Shown: positions 56,401 through 59,631 of the stretch, one piece after another
How positions within the stretch are numbered: the stretch's first letter is position 1
How the letters are laid out: each line of letters starts with the position of its first letter
Translations under genes and position numbers: made by a program
The notes under the pieces: generated by a model
Database searches by the model: none
Seen by the model: only the letters and a program-made list of their open reading frames with translations
Told to the model about the DNA's origin: nothing
Origin: a virus
IMG/VR virus record: IMGVR_UViG_3300035698_007036
Span: 1-64,000 of that record
Strand: one strand, 5' to 3'
Length of the DNA stretch: 64,000 nt

Positions 56401-56620
56401 AACTATGGTAAATATAGATAGGGAAACTTTAAGCCCTGTAGTTTCAGAGATAGTGGGAGCCGAGATTGATCGTGTGAAGATGGATATTGTAGCCAATACT
56501 CAAACTATATCATCTTTGGAATCAGACATACTTAGACAGTCAAGATACGTTGAGGTAAAGATGAGCCAAAAGGATGACGATATTAACGATCTTAAAAACT
56601 GGACAAGGAGCATGGCGTAA
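32489..56620 (+). CDS. Giant tape measure protein fused to RNA polymerase-like and PD-(D/E)XK nuclease domains
   Basis: About 8,043 residues. The TTG at 32489 follows ggaggtg by about eight bases; an in-frame TTG at 32474 overlaps that RBS and is rejected. Order: helical coiled-coil N-terminus (1-1000 or so), a polymerase-like half with GKKG (2390-2393), R-x-P (2574-2576) and DFDGD (2683-2687), a Gly/Pro-rich linker with the only two cysteines noticed (3468, 3474), a RecB/Cas4-like nuclease (about 3620-3760), helical linkers, a TP901 tape measure core (about 4395-4675), hydrophobic spans (4738-4753, 4962-4984), GG...SPGE motifs, 40-residue tandem repeats, and a 9-residue repeat run before a final coiled coil. 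The C-terminal half sets tail length and may form the DNA channel; the N-terminal half would be delivered to the cell. Most siphophage tape measures are 600-2,500 residues. Confidence 0.9.
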   Translation: MGETYDVNLKTTVDRSSGAGSKSAGISPNDVKEFIKATKDNEKATKRLPKDIALAIAPILKGAFKQQGVSKDSSGQSIDALATKLASQIGRQLAKQLAIHAKAPAVTQKATATSNKSDKNTKALKDSIDKQTTKIVSAILKGISATSGKQKSIISPDFGKQIATEVANAVRKVMASNVSQAKESIDSGKLANVISKRVSSAIDKTSLKNTEPAKLIKFLAGQGQNGKDIVKVLEALQMEIKRQSKAGSLQMPKELVTGINQIKTALDKVANQKTTEQDGKSAKEITKAAGDLAKAVDKLTSVVGALESTAKKASAANRSVDKMATGLANSGQTVGRVVKPIKQKIEAKIDKINDTELRRSFKALLSDVEKTIAASYKLKITPEIEKLINLKKELEAKIRNIGIRSKVPVEVEVDTVSMDKQLKKTESNVLKFKKKIENIEIEGPTINFKAAASPKGDFSEVLKRVEKRIAEFTKQEEKEIVVKIDQQKGSVKGFQVQVESLNRVLDELNKKAQGSSPLSGFEANDINAVAKKIDDLTTKMRNATLESARLQAELADIQLDPITKSDAEKIVKPLVDAFNQIEVLSKKITGSLGKDVQTSFKDVKIRYSEGNIKEAQTSAKVLSKDLGAIGPTAQQVKSLVDDLDKTLGAAVKGASERYIKGANSVEKVMYVLTDAIMDYAGSVKSAPDLNKSADRLVRSIEDAADKFVSLGKQAAEAMKYVDKFEMPRYNTGAGRSTDLTAQTAKRFPPIGSEKIRAKELIKYTQTTIKPHYEGIQSAGTPGMASDKSQSMVEQRVRELSNSLAKLQEDMLKNLDRNLEGTFAKWKVVKDPGQTSKDYEKIFKVTGGANAKTAGKEWAVQIASAKNLREAIIDASKGLKTYSTSLEQQVRRMPVKKLVKLYEDSLVDLEVLATQGKPDVRRQKVASWIRSTPNVESKDWNLDDDEKTKFKEIRKTVSRKTGLKGSDILKEIEKSLKGYGDDSLAELYKKTYARSEAQRSIQEGYKKKGAGGVTVTEPLVRTLAVPAAKMDIQGNITFETASGAKRGVAEFATFRSGFEKMYEKLQSKGGSGYDIAGEYDKQVRSFAVKVPAGMNSQAKETAKKMILDLASKGGPEDFSFIIEQYNDAIVNKGVKLRKSNVITSDEELTKFVTEKSSSINNSFKDNPMALAKNIENVIDDYDRAGVTALDFVRSMDSIDFENVYDVYDKVLNGLTVGLQPLENLAKNPNYSSNIRDYEKAIRQVEQLMPVVEPGRPRRGAYQAGVTHVTSRTSDVFSGESRLTPEDQKKHITDINLRAKEMMEEAKTLRKLSEKMPETFKERKGQPPSRIKTLTSLGLPESTISAILERGKARGGDTNDFSKGTDYLKALGGTTVQMQTQPIHAMAPFGMQAGHRGRAGMGSITRSMSFDREINKTISDLKGTPVKGTVTDFPAVRTTEEQELIAGGRYGRSGYGFNAATEFKSVAGTHEDTIQVAGKIADALTSRIKTVMFPASGGRLGSPGAAGERESYVGDITPKMISDTSSEIVKVLGMSKNYEGRADQALIEEVNKTVSVVRGENVEVQAAKIAEVFLNHFGRKFMTRSGTKGVGITPTNLNEKDAKFQLKVGKKKGLGVYEDPKSMGELASVIMLKNRKELESSFFNKVGAGQGPKDSKEIRSEFEKTRKAILDSGNKFMIEALRNKDLGVATEGEANTNQALFTTFKDMMASPAINQQFTGNSVADISKLKDFYMKTGGDKASLTKMKPIEVRINSSSVGRRGLQSEVLEAVLGNVVGKAKHGSTVIESDIPNEQYQNLLTGGKDQSGQYKSGTLSKYSKALGYKKALDSTKDLESEISDIYGVDGLGRKVSEEASTLSELASSGAGSKVLGEQRAAVEKAKTALDEAEAKVAEAMNLEETSNFYSNVIDEFGKKRRGLISTQHFIQIAEEPGEQQDWKAGQVKDLKKGIKLNQLAYSAYGTIFGEQSAVIDEIRENLTDASQQNWEYIKALQYMSNDQSDATDKYKASLENALKSTGKQVKLGDLKSFTRSTGTLTGKRDDPSSLKNTIMDHEKYSTPFLVEIPKTNSPIDKLGKEFEDFYVPGPQARSVYPENLVAGEYGIDKVSRRIQHVINSAKQVEDFSKDPMGSIDQNEFINMVRQNLFELEQQAMGFERTINPQNAQFNIGELQGMFSKLSTLLSNDAAIPVSKGFKPEAFKNVKMTEQETMQRFIVERMKEVDRGDTYNSGINKGQIKTIQGAYVESIKRLVDMYVGVSPEVKQGYYKAEDVKMLIANDDLTSPLIEAMMKGEPEGIVEGLGTQAKYFKSNNVGQLKERVDKYLNWHGEKVNAYPAINRRLGDQVEPKKKKEEMKVIAGTLGIGDKLKKETLLKRAGTLEKAKVDYQNELAQMTLGKKGAVQETLFTRRIPAAYGKAVAATVDRTEEMKTFLVEMDSIYDELSTATRLNDVVTPNKATELAKTIDSAQKELEDIRVRHVERVDKARQGSNLPVLKQNELMIPEASARLLPAQFPKPYKFGKMGSVTEDKGTSETGKNFDELIKYRNRLESYIAKNPGSDIVKGMNEFMEKELIPYVESVRFPFTGISSVLPSKGRVTKKGDFRGIGDQTVIVPGAPEMSPEDFSNFQKQIEKIQTVRGSLSKTREGLLSKPGGSPQSPEVKSLTTTINRLDKAIDDVIPKYLAHQQKLDFDGDSLFVHTAKLKEARAEIKQHYETVIQTPSKDGMPASFLASHSGKFASDAIEPFVQNAVLADMKMGFDKKQGGKGEEFLRTPTFSEDLSYISTEKQLDFLKTRMGDYGDIIREALDAVQAPEGLSTEILKSVREISGKDGVTSGDVLTAIQGITSNKPASADAYVKAGLEKRTGEEKYKDFISAQTYKIHTGPEVESLTRMQRVIETYAGFGKEGLIGKGSESRARPEFEERWPSDMPGLFGPRGGVQEFNTMLNEMSRFGQQAGMDVKHAGANPVIQEIVSLLTKGGKEADKPYGGVDELLDKVSSGDKTLGGLQDIQDAINDAVDKRVGVLSTKQLRGQLSKLVTQRGDDPSAIGEMDRPELISTVKKQVGLEPFFKDMADIIYKEALSGIQQQLANMTPEAHDKTTTGFKGTDEQFAKDTLAQEMRGGGINIAKHITKALHPLYTYRTSGANLGSEQQKAVQRVGGVNSPDLQPGKLSEDRFNSMRKKAIQSQSVTANLSRDLQTAVQYAERGTYSELVYSGLESLHKQSKDVKKAASTFDDYKPTLGAVGDAGAAAELAKYGTLMNDFTDAQLTSSSVLTGEMAESIKGIITTGPTDITKSKDLNNMRDEIERLSKLAGVPRLSDVSENEIDNLTGIFGEFVDKNASPDIKNDEAQKTKLVNNLKEKTKALHQLQKVIDALRVRAVESEAILNLIPSNVDIGGVMVGAKSFDRPGPETIKDEGGNVVIKKAYERGIIGTSAPIDTDMLDQGQFRSSTSSPQFYSNRGPGTPGGGVPGECVRVTNCDGPLDVRVVDIASGVNIGTLASASERVGATLQDKMASNRIATEQFVQDLRKNASDLSGGKDEPWTHDKYVEETQGRYTTQQAYRASGLAGGTLEDKSESLSAQQAQVIKIIKEMTGVHQARGISEINDTPNEPTGGIADAKYAARTELGTLLHLKEQKQLVKDYGDRAVIEKTLKVNPNTSDSGIKEGLTGSMLSNYISGHVDAILKKEGAGGGIGEIDKFSDIESVIDFKTSGQNFMDALNSAGFKDTPEYTPEKMKALSDIPNGEFYVEKLENARHQVNVYLEGLRQMLGGTVEDFENVTGELSFINNMDSGDRIKVKFKFDEQAFENDMAAVRKARELISEYLANADKTLTPSQLHTKPEDIKYQGALRSAVGSGKVGKFAFKGAASPEYLRNAEEENMVRQKSGFSMVGDADLNRNIRNAQSFITGDLKPKAHGAAMEASTMAERAREETRKSGIDQTRSVRMQADKYGDQGALGNIDDEFSRAQRGPTNQRGVSAVFVALKAMHEQAILAQQDEGIDFEMDVSKLPESLGGLIDKVSQVGPDFGEYVSKVNELIDTGELKQYEINKSYKIYRIAMGNFYIKRAEAAKKQMEELYTQEKNTGEPAGSKQAYDRYRAIVEGLQKRIQGTIGQRTDIYTKDRRYFSPQLAKEAGTYLTPKDIMDKSSGPLGSNDKLKGMFESIIFDIDKKGSKGIDKGRNMARSPVEKVREAFKMMSKPKDKEGKELDIDLVSLLRDGERMKRVGSDLKEDWDFAGVVDNISRLRAALQMFVKNNISEDFKINEQQNLNEVIKLLKTLENNYVKFGKSIGKSKKEWGDMGLVKVPPILAPVDQESMHERNLQQTRKYFKRTEGEGGAKIGERFTYPVKVLGEAGQQIKNQQIHFYKYGEAIDYAGDKLGLFKEKQEDVMKFIQGGNRTMGSAIMRAVRWGAASSIVYGGWQKVMDSIDMMSDVETEIAQLRMVMSPLETDFDAMGKSAFGFAKQYGVPVKSVLKSMKVFAQQGLSQSDVIERTQTSTLASNVTTLEAKDATEALTATMKVFRNEIGSSAHALDAWSEVEAKHAITAGDMADAIKKSASAGKNAGFTFDQLNGIIASIGSTTRQTGKEVGTSLRFIFRRLASEKGPKELAKLGIPVLENSGELRKGFDILDDLSSQWDGLTRAQKMNVAQAVGGTRQYNQLLVLMDNWDEALSAIEDSTNSKGSAERRNLELMKTYSKQVEQVKAAASEAGVSLGKLVLPTFKAGLTGLKGFLEFVNNIPSGIKLTTAALSGLIIYFAKGADAIQGFLEYFRGGKSIISDFGRSLSDEWKLTQSEVFGSGEFASYDATLNVKKVKVKDLIDFKSMGNIDPESTKDLLGSNMGDFHSSVGKSLFLLKSVATEYNKWLAESFKDTSDTADKYLGKPLQRAGQVADKAGRSLISSGLKSIDKGGTFGAITGAATGALGAGASAIGKSSEFAGELEQTITKKFGRPAGRMFNEMAQNSKGFLSVITPLAVSLTAAGGAAYVMYKHYKNLAMSAQDYEKSIYGIRRANESELKTVKSRINEYSKLERSIEKASQVTAPGVKKKRQGLETYESPLTTMAGVISDVRDFSNRLGDTNTELVAGYDKFGNAVIRTSNNLKEYLKVLESTARKDMAKVEIDVAARFVTDLTKTGGTEKWKEELKALASEIPVIGEMVASGISVGPAKALETITGKLNDLIVLKNKFPMSNAFDKDIKKYQEQLSKVRSSFSATYEDFKRVLAGISTEGMSRDDVSKIFSSPEIRKGYELMIDIEPRFQLNAVKGKIKPEDIIGSDVLSRTLNFDFDVTKELTKARLESSSVMQREGKALSGDILLFMDDVASKYNMAGSQAQISLKETTDGVFEWFVTYFNTKTLRVEERPFEGAMMDMVENIFPKNKIEDELSERIDSLNEFMAGASAGLRGVNPKDFKKDFNLGERFFSEVPTTTLIQSDKGFTPGEGFGVSDFQKDWQKSAQDYFFTPMKDYKNQVEELQKLKLSGLEEAGSVSLSKELYENLTSLQNVLKNNQVVLQYRAVFADLTKTMEAGTRALKEELAVEKSRQQISKDTAGYMKGISSGLDNMDLGSQKYSDLSDKQRALRSSGTYRDLASRASEINIERQQTEKGVYDTDRALVALDSISDVSKGFGASMTAEEMKKYVDIIAKTDDAGAQSIAIETSKVVDNTAATVERLDKLIENQGGGRSTEDTIKKAIPFFTASFDDNDNIANTMENLAEMRDSAAAKGNTADVVSANRALDVVTKELVDKVGYEKAGKTVKGGILPSIWDPIKQFKPEEFSQRAFGGMSFDDFSTQIKSGMTEDQAKVFDNSKAVKELVSLQATAGTEPLIDSKNWIKTTAALGVGAQGFKSYATKELEQLRTQKTETVNAIETRSAEGKDVAQFEEKLTTLNDKIGGAEKREDYSNLVKNTAIVSAAIMELSKATGSTEGTIQTLGASAVAAAVAMKSLSAITGTDMPAEIKASADKMATAGKGFIDKNSATPVEKVEFMVNSKKFMDAFKKEMETQGFNVNASQFPGFADGGVMTGSGMVTGPGGPTDDRVPYVRAGKHVGNLSPKEFVIKEASARGKYAELNHLNKTGEFPDKKNSMWDNIKERPISSALLGLSGLSGMAGNMLKNPALLLAGMGGIASGTAAAALGYAEGGSLDDALFDTQFKLRALKKSVPHRLKGLGVDPLNRGKATMKSLALDDKLSNALFDAQSKARGLKSSMPHRLKGTGREALGRSKSAIETFRRGSDKIPNTMFDAQFKARGLKSSIPHKLKGMGLDAMAKAGQFGDKISDAMFDAQFKARGLKSSIPHKLKGMGLDAMAKAGQFGDKISDTMFDAQFKARGLKSSIPYGLKGLGRDALGRGKSAVEALKYGPTGEKISGALFDARSKARGLSKAMPHKFKGLGVDALKGIASKGAGKLAKGFGIKAGLKLAASVGSKFIPGLNVLSWGATIYDVVKMMSKAKPAVAAAKGLSLGGSPDSIMAMVSPGEWIVPADKVRGNLSKLKQLNKTGMLPGYADGGLVGGNTSPDAPSSSTEPSTIKVDLSDSSLKVLRTAVGAGAAATGAGYLASKSEAKTRLATASKEAEEQSRVFAKVIEDNSEAAQGVIDGMRTTSVESNRIINPVPTEERSRVLDTGAEKEKVASDMKKIRDRIVKEHERLNDEMAEIAKEASKIEIAEQFKREKENLDRTLKEIDLTSGIRANLEKATYQQDPTSFFSPPKKSDLLSGFYRPQTTDFGVTRESEMTPEQSMVYREISLFPGKMRSFFEAISVGDSSIQKKIRAYAGVSAGDAFKKLDDLKNKRQQVSDVSTDVQKRKAELESRKSDGLSSAESEELDKLNDSAEELQDTFTDLTGEIGTLQATIKKAITTETIRLANRSTAREDLAREGKFADRKYGRTGAVTKATTGFPGEVSTSQSYKELSVMQQVYLDMSNKQKKGYDAFYRGLEEIGHMESNLANAQGEKVKAIEEGDTDAVAKYGAQISDLKNKMSNARDVTQEYGNALRKIVDVKNVIRELSSALDQLKVSDAIRNFPGTREMNDKYSKLYGGGHPGARTDVSAMEQRNAAEVGINLEHLKSTQYEKQLAAILHDLSSGNLSGEAYNQKVMEAMDIVTTKPGRDESSIRQREENDALNKQKDVFVNLVSALERLKQSGRFSEGEVYNFSKGQAALTGVITRAATPVTKDERMTHVEKQYNWWEKIPLFRDQYMADRKITEDGGDNQYIGYTQKDMKETQGRLQDAMKEVPTMDVMQARAGNSEIVDELKKQTTLMEKKVFEEKHSLINSLLGSLTVGTQKKREGGRIFGAGGPTDDKVPAYLSPGEYVVKASSAKKLGYATLENINSTGDVPKFAEGGSPEEKLADKIKRARAAEKEKALPWNQKGNDKIKEIYTLPIKDESVVGLERLFSSGLSSIYETSANGTKLDPYLPAGITHEEVTNRQTFEANRAVVTKFTKAEDDRRQYAKRAKNKNNIEDWRDTIERRIPGELAVSNKFLDIPSAGYGQFGVTKDRIGTEVQMLIDYQRQLEKLKENKDTLDNAIKNKYGKDAGLDLSTKLWGGIDSKTEEPVPGTIAEQTARIAVALKGFKDGNMDFTDKVNRNLLQSIVETQKQNIAPAAKFMDSVSKGNKYKDVFGVNKWKTYATVNPARFNEIDKLLAEGHIDEAKKEFEVWQKKFEKNGGPSADDISSKYSKRNYIGEDEGQAILDRMKEIGGLTGDPESYGREKYGLRRVEPKKKKSLFDLFDQQFVGAPTSSRVFHAGGIMPFTGNAFLQKGEVVIPQSFGDGGPVASSVKALMSRDSNELKGTATVKIDASDFQRAVDDLTSHKMELSRTEVTVNTEGVKIPVDAEGITVKVDTTDARVKVDTEGAFVKVDTTGAMVGVDTSGEKVGVDTTGAMVGVDTTGVLVGVDTTNATIKVDTTGISVPVNTSGSKVALDVSGIQEAVETALRNANGSSSVGAEEVARVAEALADITNRLDSKIANLENDMSNVTMVNIDRETLSPVVSEIVGAEIDRVKMDIVANTQTISSLESDILRQSRYVEVKMSQKDDDINDLKNWTRSMA
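39650..41365 (+). other. RNA polymerase-like segment in giant protein (DFDGD family)
   Basis: This segment has the main conserved elements of beta-prime-type two-barrel polymerases in order. GKKGAVQETLFTRR (from residue 2390) resembles the beta-prime switch-2 GKxGxxRxxLLGKR. VRFPFTG (Arg2574) resembles the NRAPTL element. LDFDGDSLFVHTAKLKEAR (2682 onwards) resembles ADFDGDQMAVH plus its helix, where the three Asp bind catalytic Mg. MDVKHAG (Asp2952, Lys2954, Gly2957) resembles the DxxKxG element of QDE-1-type enzymes. Same-family single-chain enzymes are YonO of SPbeta and the crAss-like phage virion polymerase. A beta-like barrel could lie upstream near residues 1756-1960, but I cannot confirm it. 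Confidence 0.72.
43350..43790 (+). other. PD-(D/E)XK (RecB/Cas4-like) nuclease domain in giant protein
   Basis: The five signatures of RecB-like nucleases occur in the right order and spacing: His3627 in LGTLLHLK, Asp3677 in SGHVDAIL, Asp3703-x-Lys3705 in VIDFKTS, and Gln3753/Tyr3757 in ARHQVNVYL (the QxxxY motif). Family members cut or trim DNA ends. All catalytic residues look intact. No Cas4 four-cysteine iron-sulphur cluster is present. The domain lies about 650 residues before the tape measure core. Confidence 0.78.
45671..46510 (+). other. TP901-type tape measure core in giant protein
   Basis: Residues about 4395-4675 match the phage tail tape measure TP901 domain: AMRAVRWGAASSIVYGGW-like start, QTSTLASNVTTLEAKDATEAL, ITAGDMADAIKKSASAGKNAG, and RQTGKEVGTSLRFIFRRLAS followed by the QAVGGTRQYNQLLVLMDNW end. 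This is the best evidence for the tape measure role. Confidence 0.9.
50516..50710 (+). repeat. GG...SPGE-type motif copy 1 in giant protein
   Basis: The segment GPGGPTDDRVPYVRAGKH, then LSPKEFVIKEASA and an N-K-T-G ending, is one of four related units. Others are near 51853-52005 (SPGEWIVPADK), 54327-54493 (GGPTDDKVPAYLSPGEYVV) and 55703-55785 (AGGIMPF...KGEVVIPQ). Such units recur in tape measure and tail-associated proteins of many phages. Function unknown; a structural beta-hairpin is likely. Confidence 0.7.
50900..51680 (+). repeat. Six 40-50-residue tandem repeats (FDAQxKARGLKS...) in giant protein
   Basis: Six consecutive units start with (A/M)(L/M)FD(A/T)(Q/R) and continue with KARGLKSSxPHxLKGxG. 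Units 1, 2, 5 and 6 have diverged, units 3 and 4 are nearly identical. Two strictly 120-nt-periodic DNA copies lie inside (see next feature). The repeats are basic and helical; they could coat the tail lumen or bind DNA. Confidence 0.85.
51188..51474 (+). repeat. 120-bp tandem DNA repeat, nearly perfect
   Basis: The 120-nt unit 51188-51307 recurs at 51308-51427 with one base changed (gcc to acc at the end of each unit) and continues as a 47-nt partial copy to 51474. In-frame 40-residue period. Identity at silent positions shows that the duplication is very recent or is kept uniform by recombination. Slippage here would change protein length by multiples of 40 residues. Confidence 0.95.
55937..56260 (+). 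repeat. Twelve 9-residue (27-nt) repeats, VDTTGAxVx-type, in giant protein
   Basis: Twelve contiguous units of the pattern V-D/N-T-x-G/D-x-x-V-K/G/P run from VNTEGVKIP to LDVSGIQEA. Hydrophobic positions alternate, as in beta-solenoids or beta-prisms. The 27-nt DNA units have diverged but share GTTGATACTAC stretches. The run is followed by a coiled coil and the C-terminus, near the tail tip end of the tape measure. Confidence 0.9.
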
Positions 56621-58623
56621 TGGCTGAGCAATATATACAAAATAATTTCTGGAACACTTACGGGAGTACCACTAACTTATACACTGTTAGTTGTGAACAA
56701 GAAAATACTACAAGCGTAGCAGCAGATGTACTAAAATACTACGGTATAGAAGTTAGAAACGATGAGGTAGGTGGTAAATTACCTGATATAGATATACGAC
56801 ATATGAATGCTTTAGACCTAATCAAACTATCGCTCTTAGAAGCTTCCTGTGATGCTGAGGTTGGGAAGCCTTATGAGATGTTTATGGATTATGAAAACAA
56901 TCAAGCAGAATTTAGACAAGTAGGATATAACTCTGGAAATATATTTGATGTTTACTACACTATCCAGACATCTTCCTATAATGAATATTGTAGTGGTGTA
57001 ATGGTCACAGGAAGGGATCCTTTGCCTAGACGTAAGACTGAAGCAGATGGACTAGAATGGAGACCTATATGGGGCACTGATCCTGAACTTAGGCACATAT
57101 ATGATACAACTGATATGGTTAGCAATTGTAACAGATACGAATTTTTTCAACAATGTACTATAGCCTTTAGAGACCCCCATTTAAATACAGCATATGCTGA
57201 TGGTATTGATAATTTATACGAGACGCAAACTCCGTATGAGAAGATACAAGGTTACGTTATACAAAGAAATAGTAGCTCTCTCTATATGACTGCAGATGTC
57301 ACTATAGTAGACTCTAATAAGACACAGATACCTATTAAGCTAACCAATGATACTATAACGCCTGATATAGGTACGCTCTTTAAGCCAATTGCAGTTAGTA
57401 CCGACATGCTTGAGACTGACTGTTGGACAGAGTTGACAAGCGTACCATCAGAATTTGAACAAATAGGTGTAAAAGTAGAAATACCTGAAACATTTAGATT
57501 TACAACCAAATATGGACAAGTCGTAGATAATTTTGTTGATATTGTAAAAGTTTACGTTGTTGGTGTAAGATTGACTCAATGCCAGAGTTGGCCTAATGAG
57601 GACAAAGCCGGTATAGCTGATCCTTCAGCCAGTAATTCAGAGATTTGGATAAGCATGAATGACTTTAAGGCGGAGATATTTGGCATGCAACCAGGGGTAA
57701 ATTATGTGGTTGGGTATGACCCAAGCCCAAATGCACAATTCAAAACACCATATATAGTTTTTGCCGATGCTTCATATGATACTGATAAAGCTATATATGG
57801 CACAGGGTGTACGTGTAATATAAGGCCTACTTCACCGGTAGCCAGCTATACCGATGACTTACTTAATATAAAGAGGACTATACTACCTACTGGAGGCGGC
57901 GGAGGGATAATGGTTCACGATGTTTGGGCTATAGTAGAACTTAACTGTCCATCTATAACTATAACAGATCCGAAGGGACATGCCAAGGATGTAGCTGAAA
58001 ATCTGGATTATAATTTGTTTCCAGTAATAGTAGTAGATGAACCCCCACCAGTAGCTTTTAATGGTACAATAATAGACCAAACTGTGGGTATAAAAGACAA
58101 TGATCCTACTAAATCGCAGAATTTCACAGATACTCCTTATGAATTAGCTATGGACCAGATGGCTAAAGGTGGAGGTTTACAACTACATCTTTCTTTTTTA
58201 GAGGCTGAAGAGTGTAGGAAACTGTCGGTGTCTTTACATACTTATATGAATAGAGGAAATAATATAGAAACGGTATCTATCTGTGGGCCCAATTGTGAGC
58301 CTGTATTAGGTGGCTACGGTGCCCACGGTATAGTAAATAATATACAATATCAGTATAGTGATAGAGGGTCTTACACCATATCTGTTACGGAAGGTCCAGG
58401 TTTAATAGGGGATTTTGGAAGCTCTTCTACAGGTGTTAATTTAAAAGATGTAGAAAGCAAATCTTCACAAGCTACAGTTATAGATGATTTAGGTAACGGC
58501 GTGTATTTTAAAGTAAGGGTGGACGGCTTCGGTGATTTTGTAGCCTTCAATATGTCACAAGATGTAATAAGGGTTGGTGATGTTGTACAAGTTACTATTC
58601 ATAATATACCAATAGAGGATTAA
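56620..58623 (+). CDS. Tail hub / tail-tip protein (gp27/Tal-like)
   Basis: 667 residues. Its ATG shares one base with the giant gene's TAA. The N-terminal region (residues 1-160) resembles the first domains of phage hub proteins: a helix with ALDLIKLSLLEASCDAEVG followed by a beta barrel. A middle Ig-like part and a C-terminal OB-like segment (RVGDVVQVTIHN) follow. Four Gly residues precede the MVHDVWAIVELN strand. No peptidase or lysozyme motif is visible, so a tail-associated lysin role is not supported. Position right after the tape measure supports the hub call. Confidence 0.65.
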   Translation: MAEQYIQNNFWNTYGSTTNLYTVSCEQENTTSVAADVLKYYGIEVRNDEVGGKLPDIDIRHMNALDLIKLSLLEASCDAEVGKPYEMFMDYENNQAEFRQVGYNSGNIFDVYYTIQTSSYNEYCSGVMVTGRDPLPRRKTEADGLEWRPIWGTDPELRHIYDTTDMVSNCNRYEFFQQCTIAFRDPHLNTAYADGIDNLYETQTPYEKIQGYVIQRNSSSLYMTADVTIVDSNKTQIPIKLTNDTITPDIGTLFKPIAVSTDMLETDCWTELTSVPSEFEQIGVKVEIPETFRFTTKYGQVVDNFVDIVKVYVVGVRLTQCQSWPNEDKAGIADPSASNSEIWISMNDFKAEIFGMQPGVNYVVGYDPSPNAQFKTPYIVFADASYDTDKAIYGTGCTCNIRPTSPVASYTDDLLNIKRTILPTGGGGGIMVHDVWAIVELNCPSITITDPKGHAKDVAENLDYNLFPVIVVDEPPPVAFNGTIIDQTVGIKDNDPTKSQNFTDTPYELAMDQMAKGGGLQLHLSFLEAEECRKLSVSLHTYMNRGNNIETVSICGPNCEPVLGGYGAHGIVNNIQYQYSDRGSYTISVTEGPGLIGDFGSSSTGVNLKDVESKSSQATVIDDLGNGVYFKVRVDGFGDFVAFNMSQDVIRVGDVVQVTIHNIPIED

Positions 58624-58634
58624 AGGAGCAGAGT

Positions 58635-59225
58635 ATGGCTATAGAAAGAGTAAAAATAAGGGCTAGAATAACTATAGGAAGTTTAGTAGTCGAGACTCCT
58701 TACATACAATCTTTCAATGTGAACGTCGCTAGAGGTCAGATATCTACTTTTTCAGCACAACTAAAAGTACTGGCAGCAGAAATAGTTGATAAAATAACAG
58801 GTTCTGGTATAATCATACAGGCTGGTGAAAATTCACCAAGTAAAACAATTTTTTCTGGTGTAGTAAAGAGGGCGAAGATAACCCCAGTTTTTGACGATCC
58901 CTCTTTTATTTTAATGAGTCTGGATGGTCAAGACGTTTTAAGTTATCTTTCAGGTAAGAAATATACCAGGCGTTGCAGAGCAACTGCCGCAACATGGGTC
59001 AGTTTAGATAATGTTTTAAGACCTGGGCTTAGAACTGGTAAATTTAGAGCTCAGGGGTCTATGTCAACTACTATAGTTCCTGTAGATGGTCTTATGAATA
59101 ATCAAAATCCGGTGACAACTACCCCCTCAACTATTCTTGACAGGGCTGCCTCCAACATGTCAACAACGGGAGATGTGATGACGATGTCTCAAATTGTTAC
59201 TATTTTAAATTACGATCCTGACTAA
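58635..59225 (+). CDS. Tail hub-barrel protein
   Basis: 196 residues with aaaggagca upstream. It begins ERVKIRARITIGSLVVET and has FSGVVKRAKI followed by ILMSLDGQDVLSYLSGK, a pattern seen in gp27/hub barrel domains (D4-like). It probably pairs with the 667-residue protein before it to form the hub ring. The C-terminus is Thr/Ser/Met-rich and looks unstructured. Inference from pattern and position. Confidence 0.6.
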   Translation: MAIERVKIRARITIGSLVVETPYIQSFNVNVARGQISTFSAQLKVLAAEIVDKITGSGIIIQAGENSPSKTIFSGVVKRAKITPVFDDPSFILMSLDGQDVLSYLSGKKYTRRCRATAATWVSLDNVLRPGLRTGKFRAQGSMSTTIVPVDGLMNNQNPVTTTPSTILDRAASNMSTTGDVMTMSQIVTILNYDPD

Positions 59226-59241
59226 GCTAAAAGGAGACAAT

Positions 59242-59628
59242 ATGGCAGAACAATCAAGCACAACAGCTGTACACTTACTAGCTGGTATGAAAGCCGAAAT
59301 GAGTATACCAAGACTGGCCGCTAATCCCAAAGCACCTTTTGCGGCCCAGGGCGAATATATGACTGAACATGGAACTAAAATAACTTTACAAAATGGATTT
59401 TATGTAGAGGATACTTCAGTAGGTGAAATAACTTCTGTATCATCAGACAAAATTGCCATAACTTATTGGCACAAGAAAGCCGAAAAAAACACAGTGTGGT
59501 TCATAGCAGCCAATAGATTACAAAAAGCTCGTTTTGATGTCATAGCAGTATCAATCCACGACCATTCAAATATTGTACAAGGTGGTCCTGCTTATGGTAC
59601 TTATTTTAGTGATAGTGAGGAGGACTAA
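59242..59628 (+). CDS. Tail spike-like / distal tail protein
   Basis: 128 residues with a good aaaggaga RBS. Residues 35-95 form an OB/beta-rich core. The C-terminus (HDHSNIVQGGPAYGTYF) is a His/Gly-rich segment that resembles endings of baseplate or spike proteins in large phages, where His may bind metal. Exact role uncertain. Confidence 0.55.
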   Translation: MAEQSSTTAVHLLAGMKAEMSIPRLAANPKAPFAAQGEYMTEHGTKITLQNGFYVEDTSVGEITSVSSDKIAITYWHKKAEKNTVWFIAANRLQKARFDVIAVSIHDHSNIVQGGPAYGTYFSDSEED

Positions 59629-59631
59629 AAG

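Noticed and set aside
57880-57910. Gly-rich run in the hub protein as a frameshift site
   Set aside because: The frame continues normally for 240 codons, so a local flexible loop is sufficient.
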